Source: Areca catechu
Taxonomy: Eukaryota > Streptophyta > Magnoliopsida > Arecales > Arecaceae
Direction of reading: 5' to 3'
DNA: 64,000 bases
Assembly (NCBI GenBank): GCA_021397845.1
Contig: CM038053.1
Location: 144,474,541 to 144,538,540, forward strand
This document shows positions 1 to 11,470 of this stretch, one piece after another. Under the pieces are notes generated by a model. That model was not told the origin of the DNA and searched no databases. It saw only the letters and a list, made by a program, of their open reading frames with translations. Position numbers and translations under genes: made by a program. Positions within the stretch are counted from its first letter, which is position 1. Every line of letters starts with the position of its first letter.

Positions 1-1298
1 TTGAGATGGACTGATTAAGGTTAGGAAGTTTAACCCTAAGCTATCCAAAGCATTAGGAGATTAAAGGAATAAGTTCAATTGTATTCCATATTCAACAGGT
101 TCTTGTTGCTCTGCATCAACCTATTCGGACGCCGGGTGTCATTGCTAGATGGCGACTTTGGATGGTACTGGAAATGTTCCTGTGCTACTGATTTAGTGTT
201 TGAACCTATGGGATCACACACCATGGAGTTTCTTCTTGATCTGTTAGCATGGGAATGATTAGAAATCGTTCTGAACTTGTTTTGACAAGAAATTATCAGA
301 GCTGCATTTGAGCCGACTCATTTGATGAGTCGACTCGAGAAAATTCACTCGAGTCAACTTGAACAGTCGAGTCAACTCGATTGACGGACTCTGCTGAAAA
401 CCAAAACTACTTCATTAATGCTTGCAACTATTGTGAGATTTAGTGATGGGCATTTCAGGGTTTTAATGGCTGTTGTTACAGAATTTCAAGGGTTTGCGAC
501 ACCCTGAACTCCAAGGGACTCAAACTCTCTTTATGATCTCTCATTAAATCAGATTTTGTGTGTTAATCATTTCAGTTCATGTGAGTTTGTTCTATTCTGA
601 GTTCTGCTGGAAGAACAGAAAAGGAGATCAAGAGACTGCCATTTTCTCATGGTTAGAGCTCACATTTGATCTCTGAGAGATTATCGTAGGGGGGCTTGAG
701 TTTTGGGAGGGATTCTTGAGCGCATACCTTCTATTGAAGGTTTGGGACAGAGAGTTGGGAAGGGTTCTTAAGAGTACTATTCCATCTGTGCTTTGTAGTA
801 GTTCTTCAAAGAGTTGAAGAAGTAGTTCATGGTTTTTCAAGGAGTTGAAGGAGTCCCTGCTGTCAACACTATTTCCGGAGAGGCTAGCACCTCGAAGGAA
901 GGAGGAGAGATCCCGTACCCCATTGTGAACTACTTGTAGAGGCAGTACATGTGTGCTGCTCGCAGGGCTTACTCTTCTTCCTTGCAAGTGGAGCACATGC
1001 CTTCCAAGTGATCGTTATCTCGAAGGTATGGGCTTACATTACATATGTGTGACATATTATTCTTGCTGCATCATTATGTGATTCCATGAATAATTCTTTG
1101 TTTCATATTATAGATGCATGATTTCATATATACATTACTCTAGATGCATCAAGATCCATGTAAGGGGCATGTGTTAATTAGATTAACATATCATAAATAA
1201 AAGTGTTTTTATCTCCTTCCGCTGTGCCATGTGGTTTAGAAAAAGTTTATAAATTGCATGCATCTGGACCCACCTTATCCGTTGCTCCTAACCTTACA
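1..1298 (+). repeat. 5' LTR of E1 (partial)
   Basis: It matches 6291-7600 along its whole length with scattered substitutions and small indels, and ends ...CTTACA directly before the primer-binding site. The first bases of the LTR are outside the window. A cluster of GAGTCGACTC-type palindromes lies at 311-385. No coding sequence is supported inside it. Confidence 0.9.
311..385 (+). repeat. Palindromic TCGAGTCGACTCGA-type cluster in the E1 LTR
   Basis: Several overlapping copies of a GAGTCGACTC or GAGTCAACTC motif lie within 75 bp. The core GAGTCGACTC is its own reverse complement. The 3' LTR has the same cluster at 6605-6690, with one extra short duplication, and a further cluster lies in the leader at 1671-1783. 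Placement in both LTR and leader suggests a cis-regulatory role, which is inference. Confidence 0.75.
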
Positions 1299-1299
1299 A

Positions 1300-1312
1300 T
1301 GGTATAAGAGCA
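1300..1312 (+). other. Primer-binding site of E1
   Basis: TGGTATAAGAGCA starts two bases after the LTR end. It matches the 3' end complement of plant initiator-Met tRNA (TGGTATCAGAGC) with one C-to-A change. Confidence 0.8.
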
Positions 1313-3116
1313 GAGGTTGTGATGCATGTCTAGTTTAATGTTTTTGTATGAAATCGGTTTATTTCCTTCACAAAGTACTTGGATTAAGGTGGATTCGCCA
1401 TGGCTGTCTGGTCATAAGAGAGAAGCATGGTTTAAAGACCATCTCTTCCCATTCCAAGGGGTTCTCCTATGGCATGTATGGGTGCCGCTGCATCATGACC
1501 TTATGAAGAAGAAAGTGAGAGAATTGATAGATTAAAATGGTTTTAATCTATGCTTGATAGATCATAACTATGTTTAGATAAGATCTAAAAGTTATATGAT
1601 CTAAAAACTTTGAAAAGTTCATGTGAAAAGTCTGAAACTTGAAGTTACTGTTTCTACTCTGATGATCCAAGCTGACTCAACCCCTGCTCGAGTCGACTCA
1701 ATTCAGCAGACATCACATACTGTCTATTTTTGGTGTTATGGACAAGTTGACTCAACTTGCTCGAGTCAACTCGACTAGAAAAGCTTAAAACAGTAAGTTT
1801 GAAGTTCATAATTTTTTTTGTGAAATCGTTTCACTTGATTTTGCAATGGTTTCAAAATATGGTTTAATTGAAAATGTTTCAATTGGTATGTTACACTTAA
1901 TTGAAAATTAAGTTGTAATTTTGAAACTCTTTAAGATTTAGGATATGATTCTAATCTTAAGTCATGATTGATAAACCATGGGTTGATTGGGTTAGCTAGA
2001 ATTGGGTCCTTAAATGGGTTAGACCTAGGTTTAGATGAATGGATTAATTAGAGAAAAGACTAATAAAAAATTGAATTAGGTCTCTTCTCTATAGATCTAT
2101 CTAATAGTTAGTTAGATCAGTCCATACATCTAAATGGACTTGATTCATGGCTTCGTGGTGAGCCCCGATCTTTAGGTTAGTCTGATTGAGTCTGTGGTAA
2201 ACCACTTAGTGTCTAAGATAAGTTTGACAATTGTGATCAGGGTTCTTTGGGGCTAACTCTTACCTGTCCAACTCATGGTTGGTGTCTAAGGCAAGAGGCT
2301 TACTTGGCTTAACCCATCCCTTAATCTTACTTACCTAGTTAATGTGGTGAACCAGATTTGATTAGATTATCTATTAATTCGAGTTGACCCATGTCAACTA
2401 AGGTTAATCAGTCTGACTAGTTTATAAGTGCCTATGGATCTATTTGATATTGAAACCCTCTAAGAGTTTGGTGGGAGTTTTCTTGATCATGGTCCATGCC
2501 TTCTTTTCATGTGTCATAAAATTTAAATTCTCTAAATTATTAGGTCCACAAAAAAACTGAGTTATGTGATAGCCTAAGTCTTAGCCACCCATTAAGTTGG
2601 ATTGGTAATGAGTTCATAAGTTAGGTGATCATCGGTAGTTCCAAAGAACAGGTGGTCATTAGGCAAGTGGAATTGCCATTCAACATATGATGGCTCAGTG
2701 TGACTATCTTAACACATGGTCAGGTGGGCCAGTCAAAGTCAGGCTTGATCATGCATTAGTTAGAAGCATTGAATTTGATCATGTTAATGGTTAGACCTAA
2801 CCAGGACCTTCAATAGGAGGCCCAAAGGCCGATTGTGAGAACCCCTGGGGCAAAATAAATACTGGGAGTTGTTTGGAGAAGCAATTGGTATTGTACCTAC
2901 CTTTAGATGCTATGGGTTGGCCGGCCAAAGTTGGGCTCATGTGTACTCTATTGGATCCTAGTACCCACAAAAGGATAAATGTTATTCTTCGGATTGGAGT
3001 GTAGAGGCTACTAGTCTGAATAAAATAATTGGAGAAACCTTTAGACTAAAATCCATGTCTTTAGGGTGTTTAAAATAATTCATATACTGATAGGTCTTGT
3101 TCTCTTTTTTCAGATA
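1313..3116 (+). other. Long non-coding leader of E1
   Basis: About 1.8 kb between the primer site and gag, with no supported coding sequence. It holds a second palindrome cluster (1671-1783) and a CCAAC...GTTGG hairpin followed by TGTCTA at 2268-2288 that has counterparts in other elements here. Its distal half (about 2700-3060) is homologous to the leader of E6 (41215-41608, minus strand). A pyrimidine run ending in CAG at 3104-3113 precedes gag and could be a splice acceptor, which is speculative. Confidence 0.7.
1671..1783 (+). repeat. Second GAGTCGACTC palindrome cluster, in the E1 leader
   Basis: CTCGAGTCGACTCA, GTTGACTCAAC and CTCGAGTCAACTCG lie close together downstream of the LTR. 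They are the same motif family as the LTR cluster at 311-385. Confidence 0.7.
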
Positions 3117-4277
3117 ATATCGACCACTTTATCGCTTCAATCATTATTAGATAATGACAAACTTTCTAGATCCAACTTTGATAGCTCGTATCAAAAACTT
3201 AAGATTGTCCTGGAGCATGAGCGGATCCTCTACGTGATAACGTATCTGGCACCTGAAATCCCAGCCTCCAACGCTTGTGGTACTGTCAGGGATACTTACC
3301 AGAAGTAGATCTCTGACCTCACCATGGTGCATTGCATTATGTCAGCTGCGATGAACGATGAGTTCAGTAGTAAATTTGAGGAGGCCCAACCAGAAGAGAT
3401 TCTTCAAAGGTTGAAGGAGTCTTTTGGCATTCTGGATGATATGGAGAGATACCGGATCTCTTCTGCCATCTATAACATGCATATGCATGATGGAGCTTTG
3501 GTGACTAATCATGTAATGTACATGATCGAGTTATTTAAGCATTTGGGCAAACTCGGATGTCCTTTGCATGAGTAGCTTGGTAAGGATGCGATACTGAATT
3601 CTTTGCCCCCTTCCTACCAGGTCTTTCTTGATAATTTTAGAATGAATAGGCCTGTAGTAAACTATCATGAGATGTTAGGGTTACTACAGACTTATGAGAG
3701 AGACCACAACCTCAACAAGGGGTTGGTGAATCTGGTAGGAGGTTTTGGAGTAGGGCATCATCCCTTTAGGAAAGGGAAGAAGAAGAAAAATAAGAAGGTG
3801 CAAAGTGTTGGACCTACACAGACTAGGAGGGTGAAGGTCGACAAGAGTAAGGTAGAGTGCTTCTTCTGCAAGAAGCCGGGTCACTGGAAGTGGAATTGTT
3901 CTGCTTACCTTGCTACTCTAGACCCGAATAGGCCAAGGAAGGGGAAGCAGCAAGCTGTTGCTGGTCAAGGAATTTATATGATAAATCCTTGTAGTTTCTT
4001 CATTTGTGACACTACTAGCTGGGTATTACATACCGGAAGTCCTTATCACATTTGTAATTCTTTGCAGGGACTTCAAGTTAGTAGGAGATTCAAAAGTGAT
4101 GAAAGGTTTCTGAATGTTGGGAATGGAAGTCAAGCTCCAGTTTTGGCATTGGGAACCATTTCTTTGTATTTCGAGTCCTGTACTGTCATTCTTAATGATT
4201 GTCATTTTTATCCTTCCTTTTTGGTGAATATCATTTCTGTAGGCCTGATGGCCAAAGTTGGTTATGAATTATCATAA
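3117..4277 (+). pseudogene. E1 gag and protease (broken)
   Basis: One frame encodes a copia Gag: an N-terminal segment rich in S, L and D like the E6 Gag start, then a CCHC zinc knuckle (C-x2-C-x4-H-x4-C) at 3858-3899 that is intact, then the protease region. Damage seen: the codon aligned with the E6 start is ATA at 3117, and in-frame stops lie at 3306 and 3573. The protease motif reads HTG instead of DTG, with the catalytic Asp replaced by His at 4029-4031. The frame closes at 4277 and integrase continues in another frame. Gag would form the virus-like particle and protease would mature it. This copy can do neither as it stands. Confidence 0.88.
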
Positions 4278-4372
4278 AGAATGATATTTGTAAAATCATA
4301 TTGAATGGTTCTAATGTAATATTTGGACAAGTGAAGAATGGCGTATATGTATTGTCATAGCCTGTTACTATA

Positions 4373-6116
4373 TTGTACACTGCTAATAAATGCCCTAGGT
4401 TAGATAAAGTCAGTAATATTTATCTTTGGCACTGTAGACTAGGTCATATAAACAAGAATAGGATAAATAAGTTGGTGGGAGAAGGTCTCCTAGATATTAC
4501 TGAGAGTGAATCTTTACCAACTTGTGAATCTTGTCTTTTTGAAAAAATGACCAAGTCACCTTTTACTAGAAAAGGTGAAAGAGCCAGTAATATTCTAACT
4601 CTGGTACAAACTGATATATGTGGACCTATGAATATCAGTGCAAAAGGTGGATATAGTTATTTCATTACGTTTACAGACAATCTTTCGAGATACGGTTATG
4701 TCTACCTAATAAGACATAAATCTGACTCGTTTGAAATGTTCAAATGTTATCATAATGAAGTTGAAAAACAAACTGAAAAGTTTATTAAAATTCTTCGATC
4801 AGATCAAGGTGATGAATATCTTTCTAGTGAGTTTTTGACTTATCTTGAGGAGAATGGGATTCTCTCTCAATGGACTCCTCCAGGGACACCTCAGTTAAAT
4901 GGTGTATTTGAAAGGAGGAATCGAACTCTATTGGACATGGTTCGATCCATGATGGGCTTAGCAAGTCTGCCTAAATCCTTTTGGGGATATGCTCTTGAGT
5001 CAGCATCTTACCTTCTGAATAGGGTTCCAAGTAAATCCGTTGATAAAACACCATATGAGATATGGACTGGGCACAAGCCAACTCTCTCTCACCTTCAGGT
5101 TTGGGGGTGTCTGGCTTATGTTAGACATTTGAAGATGGATAAACTAGGACCTAAGTCTGATAAGTGTCTTTTTGTTGGGTATCCTAAAGAATTCAAAGGG
5201 TATTATTTCTATCTGCTTGAGGAACAAAAGTTGTTCATCAGTCTTAGAGCAATCTTTTTAGAAAGGGAGTACCTTGGGGAAGGCACTCAAGCTACTGAGG
5301 TTGAACTTGAGGAAGTTCAACAGATAGAAGAACCTTCTCACTCTAAGGCCATTATAGAACCGGATTTGATTAAATCAGATCCAAAGCCTATAGTGCAACC
5401 ATTAAGGAGATCTGGTAGAGTACCATGTCAACCAGATAGATATTACGATTTTTTTGTCTAGGATGGTGATCCTGTTGAACTCGATGAGAACAGCGAGGAT
5501 CCGATCACCTATATGGATGCAATTTCAAGGTCCGATTCTAAGTCATGGCTAGGAGCCATGAAATCCAAAATAGAATCCATGAAAATCAATAATGTATGGA
5601 TATTGGTTGATCTACTTGAAGGGATAAAATCCATTAGGTGCAAGTGGATCTTCAAGAGGAAGTAAGGCGTAGATGGGCAGGTGGAGACCTATAAAGCTTG
5701 TCTGGTTGCCAAAGGGTATCATCAGGATTATGGTATTGACTATGACAAGATGTTTTCTCCTGTGGCAATGCTCAAGTCCATTCAGATTATGCTTGCTATA
5801 GCAGCACATTTAGAATATGAAATCTGGCAAATGGATATCCGAATAGCTTTCTTAAATGGTGAGCTGGAAGAGGAGGTGTATATGATGCAACCTGAAGGGT
5901 TCACATCCACGGATGAGTCTAAAGTGTGCAAGCTACAGATGTATGGCTTCTCGGAGTTGGAACACGTGCTTTGATAAGTGTATTAAGATGTATGGTATCG
6001 TTAAGAATGGAGAGGAACCTTGTATATATAAATGGGCAAATGGTACTATAGTTGTATTTCTTATTTTGTATGTGGATGACATTCTTCTAATCGAGAATGA
6101 CTATCCAGATTTCTAA
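4373..6116 (+). pseudogene. E1 integrase and partial reverse transcriptase (broken)
   Basis: Integrase begins with the HHCC zinc region (HCRLGH, then CESC), followed by the D,D,E core: TDICGP, FTDNLSRYG and the conserved PQLNGV...ERRNRT segment carrying the Glu. A long uninterrupted stretch runs to a stop at 5461. RT follows in the same frame after a second stop near 5662, with the VAKGYHQ and EIWQMDI motifs. Near 5935 a frameshift moves it to the frame of 5913-6116, which holds the catalytic YVDD at 6069-6080. Coding homology ends at 6116, so the RT C-terminus and all of RNase H are absent. Confidence 0.9.
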
Positions 6117-6290
6117 TCCAGTGATGGAAGGTTGCTGGGTATAGTCAAGTACTTGTGTAGCGGTAGTATGATTGAGATAGGATTAATCTCTCCAAATGGT
6201 TTGGATTGAATGCTTAAATGCCTCAATTGAGTAAGACCTTGGCCAGGGCATTCCTTGTAAGGAGTTACAAGGATTCTTTGTTTGAGACAT
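6117..6290 (+). other. E1 pol remnant to 3' LTR junction, boundary unresolved
   Basis: About 170 bp without recognisable coding homology. The true 3' LTR start probably lies in here, because the 5' LTR copy is cut by the window edge, and no clear polypurine tract can be placed. The RNase H deletion end also falls here. Confidence 0.5.
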
Positions 6291-7600
6291 ATTGAGATGG
6301 ATTGATTAGGGTTGGGTAGTTTAACCCTAAGCCATCCAAAGCATTAGGAGATTAAAGGAATAAGTTTAGTTGTATTCTATATTTGACAGGTTCTTGTTTC
6401 TCTATAACCTTCAACCTATCCGAATGCCAAGTGTCATTGCTAGATGGTGACTTTGGCTGGTACTAAAAATGTTCCTGTGCTATCGATTTAGTGTTTGAAC
6501 CTATGGGGTCACACACCATGGAGTTTCTTCTTGATCTGTTGGCATGGGAATGATTGAAAATTGTTTCGAACTCATTTTGACAAGAAATTATCAGAGCTAC
6601 ATTTGAGCTGACTCATTTGATGAGCCGACTCATTTGATAAGTCGACTCAAGCAAATTCACTCGAGTCAACTCAAACAGTCGAGTTGACTTAGGCTGACAG
6701 ACTCTGCTGAAAATCGAAACTGCTTTATTAATGCTTGCAACTATTGTGAGATTTAATGATGGGCATTTTAGGGTTTTAATGGTTGCTATTGCAGAATTCC
6801 AAGGATTTGTAACACCTTAAATTCCAATGGACTCAAACTCTCTTTATAATCTCTAGATTTTGTGTGTTAATCATTTCAGTTCATGTGAGTTTGTTCTATT
6901 CTGAGTTCTACTGGAAGAACAGAAAAGGAGATCAAGAGATTGCCATTTTTTAATGGTTAGAGTCATACTTGATCTCTGAGAGATTATTAGAGAGGGGGTT
7001 TGAGTTGTGGGAGGGATTTTTGAGTTCATACCTTCTGTTGAAGGTTTGGGATAGAGAGTTGGGAAGGGTTCTCAAAAGTCTTGTTCCATCTATGCTTCAA
7101 TAGCAGTTCTTCAAAGAGTTGAAGAAGCAGTCCATGGTTCTTCAAGGAGTTGAAGGAGTCCCTAAGTCGACACTATTTTCGGAGAGGCTAGCACCTCGAA
7201 GAAAAGAGGGGAGATCCGTACCCCGATGTGAACCACTTGTAGAGGCAGTACACGTGTGCTGCTCGCAGGGCTTACTCTTCTTCCTTGCAGGTGGAGCACG
7301 TGCCTTCCAAGTGATCGTTATCTCGAAGGTATGGGCTCACATTACATATGTGTGACATGTTATTCTTGCTGCATCATTATGTGATTCCATGAATAGTTCT
7401 TTGTTTCATACTATAGATGCATGATTTCATACATACATTACTCTAGATGCATCAAGATCCATGTAAGGGGCATGTGTCAATTAGATTAACATATCATAGA
7501 TAAAAGTATTTTTATCTCCTTCCACTGTGCCATGTAGTTTAGAAAAGTTTTTAAATTGCATGCATCTGGGCCCACCTCATCCGCTGCTCCTAACCCTACA
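6291..7600 (+). repeat. 3' LTR of E1 (part alignable to the 5' LTR)
   Basis: Direct repeat of 1-1298, ending ...CCCTACA at 7600. It contains the palindrome cluster at 6605-6690. The two LTRs differ at many positions, more than the LTR pairs of E7 or E8, so E1 is an older insertion. Confidence 0.9.
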
Positions 7601-8230
7601 GTCTAGATTCAAAGAGTTCTACGAAGAACAAGGAATCTCACATCAACTTACCTTAGTGGCCTATTCTCAGGCTAATGGGGAAGCAGAGGTCATGAACAGG
7701 ACCCTCCTCTATGGGATCAAGAGGTGGCTTGGTAAAGCTAAGAGTTTATAGGTTGATGAGCCCCATTAAGTACTCTAGGCATATTGTACAACACCAAGGA
7801 TCCCCACGAGAGAGACTCCCTTCAACCTGGCCTTCGAGATTGAGGCTGTGATACCCATCAAGCTTGGAGTACCCTTGACATGAGTTGCAAACTTCGATGA
7901 GCAACCCAACTCAGAAAGGTGACTCATTGATGTAGACTTATTGGACAAAGTACGGGAAAAGGCAAGCATCAGAATGGCCACATATTAGCATAGGGCCACC
8001 TATTATTTTAATACTAAAGTCTAGAACAAGACCTTTAGGTTTAGTGATCTAGTACTATGCTAGCAAAAGTGTCCTAGCCTAGCTAAAGAGGCAAGCTCTC
8101 GCGAAACTAAGAGGGGCCTTACCAAGTGGAAGAGATTGTCAAACTTGGGACCTACCAACTTAAGCAGCTAGACGGAACTCTTGTATTGTGATCATGGAAC
8201 TCCTCCAACCTATGGATCTACCATCAGTAA
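7601..8230 (+). pseudogene. Ty3/gypsy integrase C-terminal fragment
   Basis: The first part translates to an FKEFYEEQGISHQL stretch, then an ANGEAEV...NRTLL segment that carries the integrase catalytic Glu. After stops it continues with LAFEIEAVIPIKLG and FDEQPNSE motifs typical of Tat/Athila-type gypsy integrases. Several in-frame stops show long decay. E1 abuts it on the left and E3 is inserted at 8230, with the right part resuming at 31694. This is the oldest layer of the nest. Confidence 0.82.
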
Positions 8231-9705
8231 TGTTGGCTATACCTTGTGATTTTGATGAATAACAAAATGTTAAATACATATTTTGTACTAATGTTTATTC
8301 CTAGTTATGAGATTTCAAGAAACAAGCACCTTAAATTCTCAAAATTAAAGCATCATGGTATGCTTTGGTACGAAGTATCTTTCATGATTTGAGGAGTCTT
8401 TTTCATGCAAAAAGGGTTTAAACAAGTTCAATTATTGCTTATTTATATTGTATTTAAGTTTCATAAACAATGCTTATATTTTTTGGCTTGATTGGCACTT
8501 AATTCAGAATTTTGTAGAACCAAGTGTCGACACCTGAAAGCCTAAGTGTCGACACTTCAGCATTTGGCACGTAGAAAATCTTCTTGGCATGCCAAGTGTC
8601 AACACCCAGAACTCAAGTGTCGACATCTGAAACTCAAGTGTCGACACTTAAGTTTCCAAGTGTCGACTCAAGGCCTGAGACTTTTTGAAAATCCATAACT
8701 TGGCCATGGAAGGTTTTTTATCAAGTGTCGACACCTGTGAGTCAAGTGTCGATACTTGAAAGTTCAAATGTTGACACCTGGAAGTCAAGTATCGACACTT
8801 GACAGCCAAGTGCCGACACTTGATAGCTAAGTATCGACACTCGGGTTCTGACAGTCCTAACAGATCTATTTTTCTGGGTTGCAGAAATATTTTTTCATAC
8901 TCCCAATGGCTAGTTTCGAAGCTCCAACAGTCTCAAACTATTTTTTGGAAGGTTTTAAAGTATTTAAGCTTCACCAAACTCATTCTTGAAGCATTTGAAG
9001 TCCATTGAAAGCTAAAAAGCCAATATTCCATCAAGAACTTCCCTTCAAAAGCCATTAAAAGAAAGATATCCTGAAAAAGCTTACAAGCCTATCCTTTCAT
9101 CATTCCAAAAAGAGAGCTTGAAGAATATTCCAAGGAGAAGACAAGATAAGCATCAATTAAAACATCAAAGCTTCCATTCTACTCTTGAAGAGAGTTTATT
9201 TTATTTATTTAAATTGTATATCTGAAATTTTCTTATGTTTTGATCTAGCTTTCAAGGGTTTCTTGAAAGTAGGTTATTGTGGTTGTTGGTCAGCCAAAGG
9301 GACAAAACCAACTAGGGTTGACTTGTGAGCTCGAAGACAAAATAAGTGTAAAGGTTTGCTGCTGAGCCTTGGTGATAAAACCAACATTGGTTTTGACTTG
9401 TGAGCTTTTAGAAAAACAAGTTGGTTGTAATATTGAAGAGATTATAATGGAATTCCCAGGGTGGCTTGGGGAGTGGATGTAGGTGCTAGGTTTGTATCGA
9501 ACCACTATAAACCTTGTATTTGTGTGTGGTTGTCTCTTTCATTTCTTGCACTCAATTACTTGAACTTTAATTATTGCTTTTTGCTGCATATAATCTAGTG
9601 CATCAATCATATTGTTCACTAACACCACAAGGCCTGCACATTATTGCTTTAAATTTTTAAAAGATCTAATTCACCCCCCCTCTTGGGCTCCATTTCTAGG
9701 CAACA
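8231..9705 (+). repeat. 5' LTR of E3
   Basis: 1475 bp, starting TGTTGGCTAT and ending ...GGCAACA, directly followed by the Met-tRNA primer site. It carries twelve copies of a palindromic motif at 8521-8843. Its partner is split at 28108-28616 and 30981-31688. Confidence 0.93.
8521..8843 (+). repeat. Array of 12 CAAGTGTCGACACTTG-like palindromes in the E3 LTR
   Basis: I count twelve copies of a roughly 16-bp motif, most reading CAAGTGTCGACACYTG, a perfect or near-perfect palindrome. They are spaced by short unrelated sequence. Seven copies remain in the 3' LTR (28397-28612), where E4 cuts the array. Multi-copy LTR palindromes are described for sireviruses. This particular motif I identify only from this sequence. 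Confidence 0.88.
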
Positions 9706-9707
9706 AG

Positions 9708-9720
9708 TGGTATCAGAGCA
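9708..9720 (+). other. Primer-binding site of E3
   Basis: TGGTATCAGAGCA lies two bases after the LTR end and is complementary to the 3' end of initiator-Met tRNA. Confidence 0.92.
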
Positions 9721-9762
9721 CCGGTACTCTCTTGTAGGTCCAAGGATCTTGAGTAAAAGATC

Positions 9763-11458
9763 ATGGCAGCCCCAATAGGAATGTGTGTTGTTGAAGGTCA
9801 AGCTTCAAACTGTCCCTCACAGTTTAATGGCACGAATTACATATATTGAAAAACTCGCATGCACATATTCATACAAGCAATTGATTATAATCTTTGGAGG
9901 ATAATCATAAAAGGTCCTCATCAGCCTACTATATTGGTTAATGACATCCTCACTTCAAAAATAGAAGATCATTGGGATGAGAATGATATTAAGCAAATAA
10001 AGCTTAATGCAAAGGCTATGAATCTATTATTTTGCTCTCTTAATCTGAGTGAATTCAATAGAATATCTAACTATCTCTCTACTAAGAAAATATGGGACAC
10101 ACTTGAGGTTACCCATGAGGGTACACACCAAGTAAAAATTACTAAGGTTAATATGCTCATTCACACATATGAAATATTCAAGATGGAACCTACTGGATCT
10201 ATTAATGAAATGTATACTAGGTTCACAAATATTGTGAATGGCATGAAAAGCTTAGGAAAGATTATATCTAACGATGAACTTATAAATAAACTTCTCAGGT
10301 CTCTTCTGGCTTCATGGGATGCCAAGGTGATGGCCATAGAAGAAGCCAAGGATGTCAACACTCTTCCACTTGAGAAACTGTTAGGCTCATTGGTGACATA
10401 TGAGCTTTCGTTGAGCAAAAGAATGTAGATGTTGATAAGAAGAAGAAAGTGATTGCTTTCAAGTCAACAAGTAAAGATGACTCCAGTGAAGACTCTGAAG
10501 AAGAAGATGAAGAAGATGAGATAGCTCTCATGGCAAGAAAGTTTAGGAGGTTCATGAAAAAGAAGAAGTACAACTTCAAGAAGAAACCCCTAAAAGGAGA
10601 GCCTAGCAAAGAAAAGGAAAAGGAGAAAGACAAGGAGCGGCCCACATGTTTTGAATGCAAGAAATCAAGCCACTTCAAGATGGACTACCCCTTACTTAAA
10701 AAAAGCAGAAGAAAACTAAGAAAGAAGGCTATGATGGCAACCTGTAGTGACAGCGAAGACTCAAGCTTTGAGGAAGAACAGCAAGAAGTTGCAAACTTCT
10801 GTTTGATGGCCGATCATGATGAGGTATTATCCGAAACTGAAAATGAGTTTACATTTGATGAATTGCACGAAGTTTTTGATGAATTGGTTATTGAATTTCA
10901 AAAATTGAAATCAAAATATAAAGAATCGAAAAGACAAAACTTAGATTTGGTTAAAGCAAATAGTAAGTTTTTAACTGAAAATGATTGCCTACTTCAAAAT
11001 AAAAAGTTAAATAATAAGATTATTGCTCTTGAAAAAGAAAAAGAAGTTTTGAAAAAGAAAAATTTTTTGTATCAAATGAAAACCTTTTAAAATAGAACAA
11101 AGAAATCTTGGAGGAAAACAAGAAATATAAAGAAGAAATTGAAAAGTTAAAACCTTTTGTTGATAAATTTACATATGGTTCTGAAAAATTAAATATGCTT
11201 TTAAATAATCAAAGAGCTATTTTTGATAAAGCCGGTTTAGGTTTCAGAACTCAAAAGAAACAAAAATTTTTCAAGAATTTCTTTATGCCCGCATCATCAT
11301 CTATTACTTATTATACTTGTGGTACTATAGGACATAAATCTTACTTGTACAATAAGAGAAAGTTGAGTAATGTTAAGAAAGTTTGGGTTCCAAAAGGAAC
11401 CATTACCACTAACCTAAAAGGACCCAAGATGACTTGGGTACCTGAAGTCTCCACCTAA
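9763..11458 (+). pseudogene. E3 gag (broken)
   Basis: An ATG at 9763 starts a Gag that hits a stop at 9847 (TGA), reopens in the same frame and continues to 10428. The segment around LEVTHEGT and LEKLLGSL is the copia Gag (UBN2-like) core. Frameshifts then move it to the frame of 10449-11090 and again to that of 11108-11458. The middle part is very rich in Lys and acidic residues and looks coiled-coil. The first zinc knuckle reads C-x2-C-x4-H-x4-Y and the second Y-x2-C-x4-H-x4-Y, so both have lost cysteines to tyrosine. Length and layout fit a Sirevirus Gag. Confidence 0.88.
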
Positions 11459-11470
11459 TTTTTATTGTAA

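Larger units (their letters stand above)
1..7600 (+). mobile_element. E1: degenerate Ty1/copia LTR retrotransposon, 5' end outside the window
   Basis: Bases 1-1298 and 6291-7600 are direct repeats of each other with the same internal landmarks. Between them lie a Met-tRNA-like primer site, a 1.8-kb leader, gag, protease, integrase and the first part of reverse transcriptase, in the copia order (integrase before RT). The start of the LTR lies upstream of base 1, so the left TSD cannot be read. On the right the LTR ends in CA at 7600 and is followed by gypsy sequence. RNase H is missing and the reading frame is broken several times, so this copy is non-autonomous. It is closest in this window to E6. 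Confidence 0.93.

Noticed and set aside
3066..3116. N-terminal hydrophobic stretch before E1 gag as a signal peptide
   Set aside because: It lies upstream of the position aligned with the E6 start and is better explained as leader sequence with a pyrimidine tract.
8521..8843. Possible CRISPR-like array
   Set aside because: The repeated units are palindromes with irregular, short, non-unique spacing in a plant LTR; no cas genes are present and the context is a retrotransposon.
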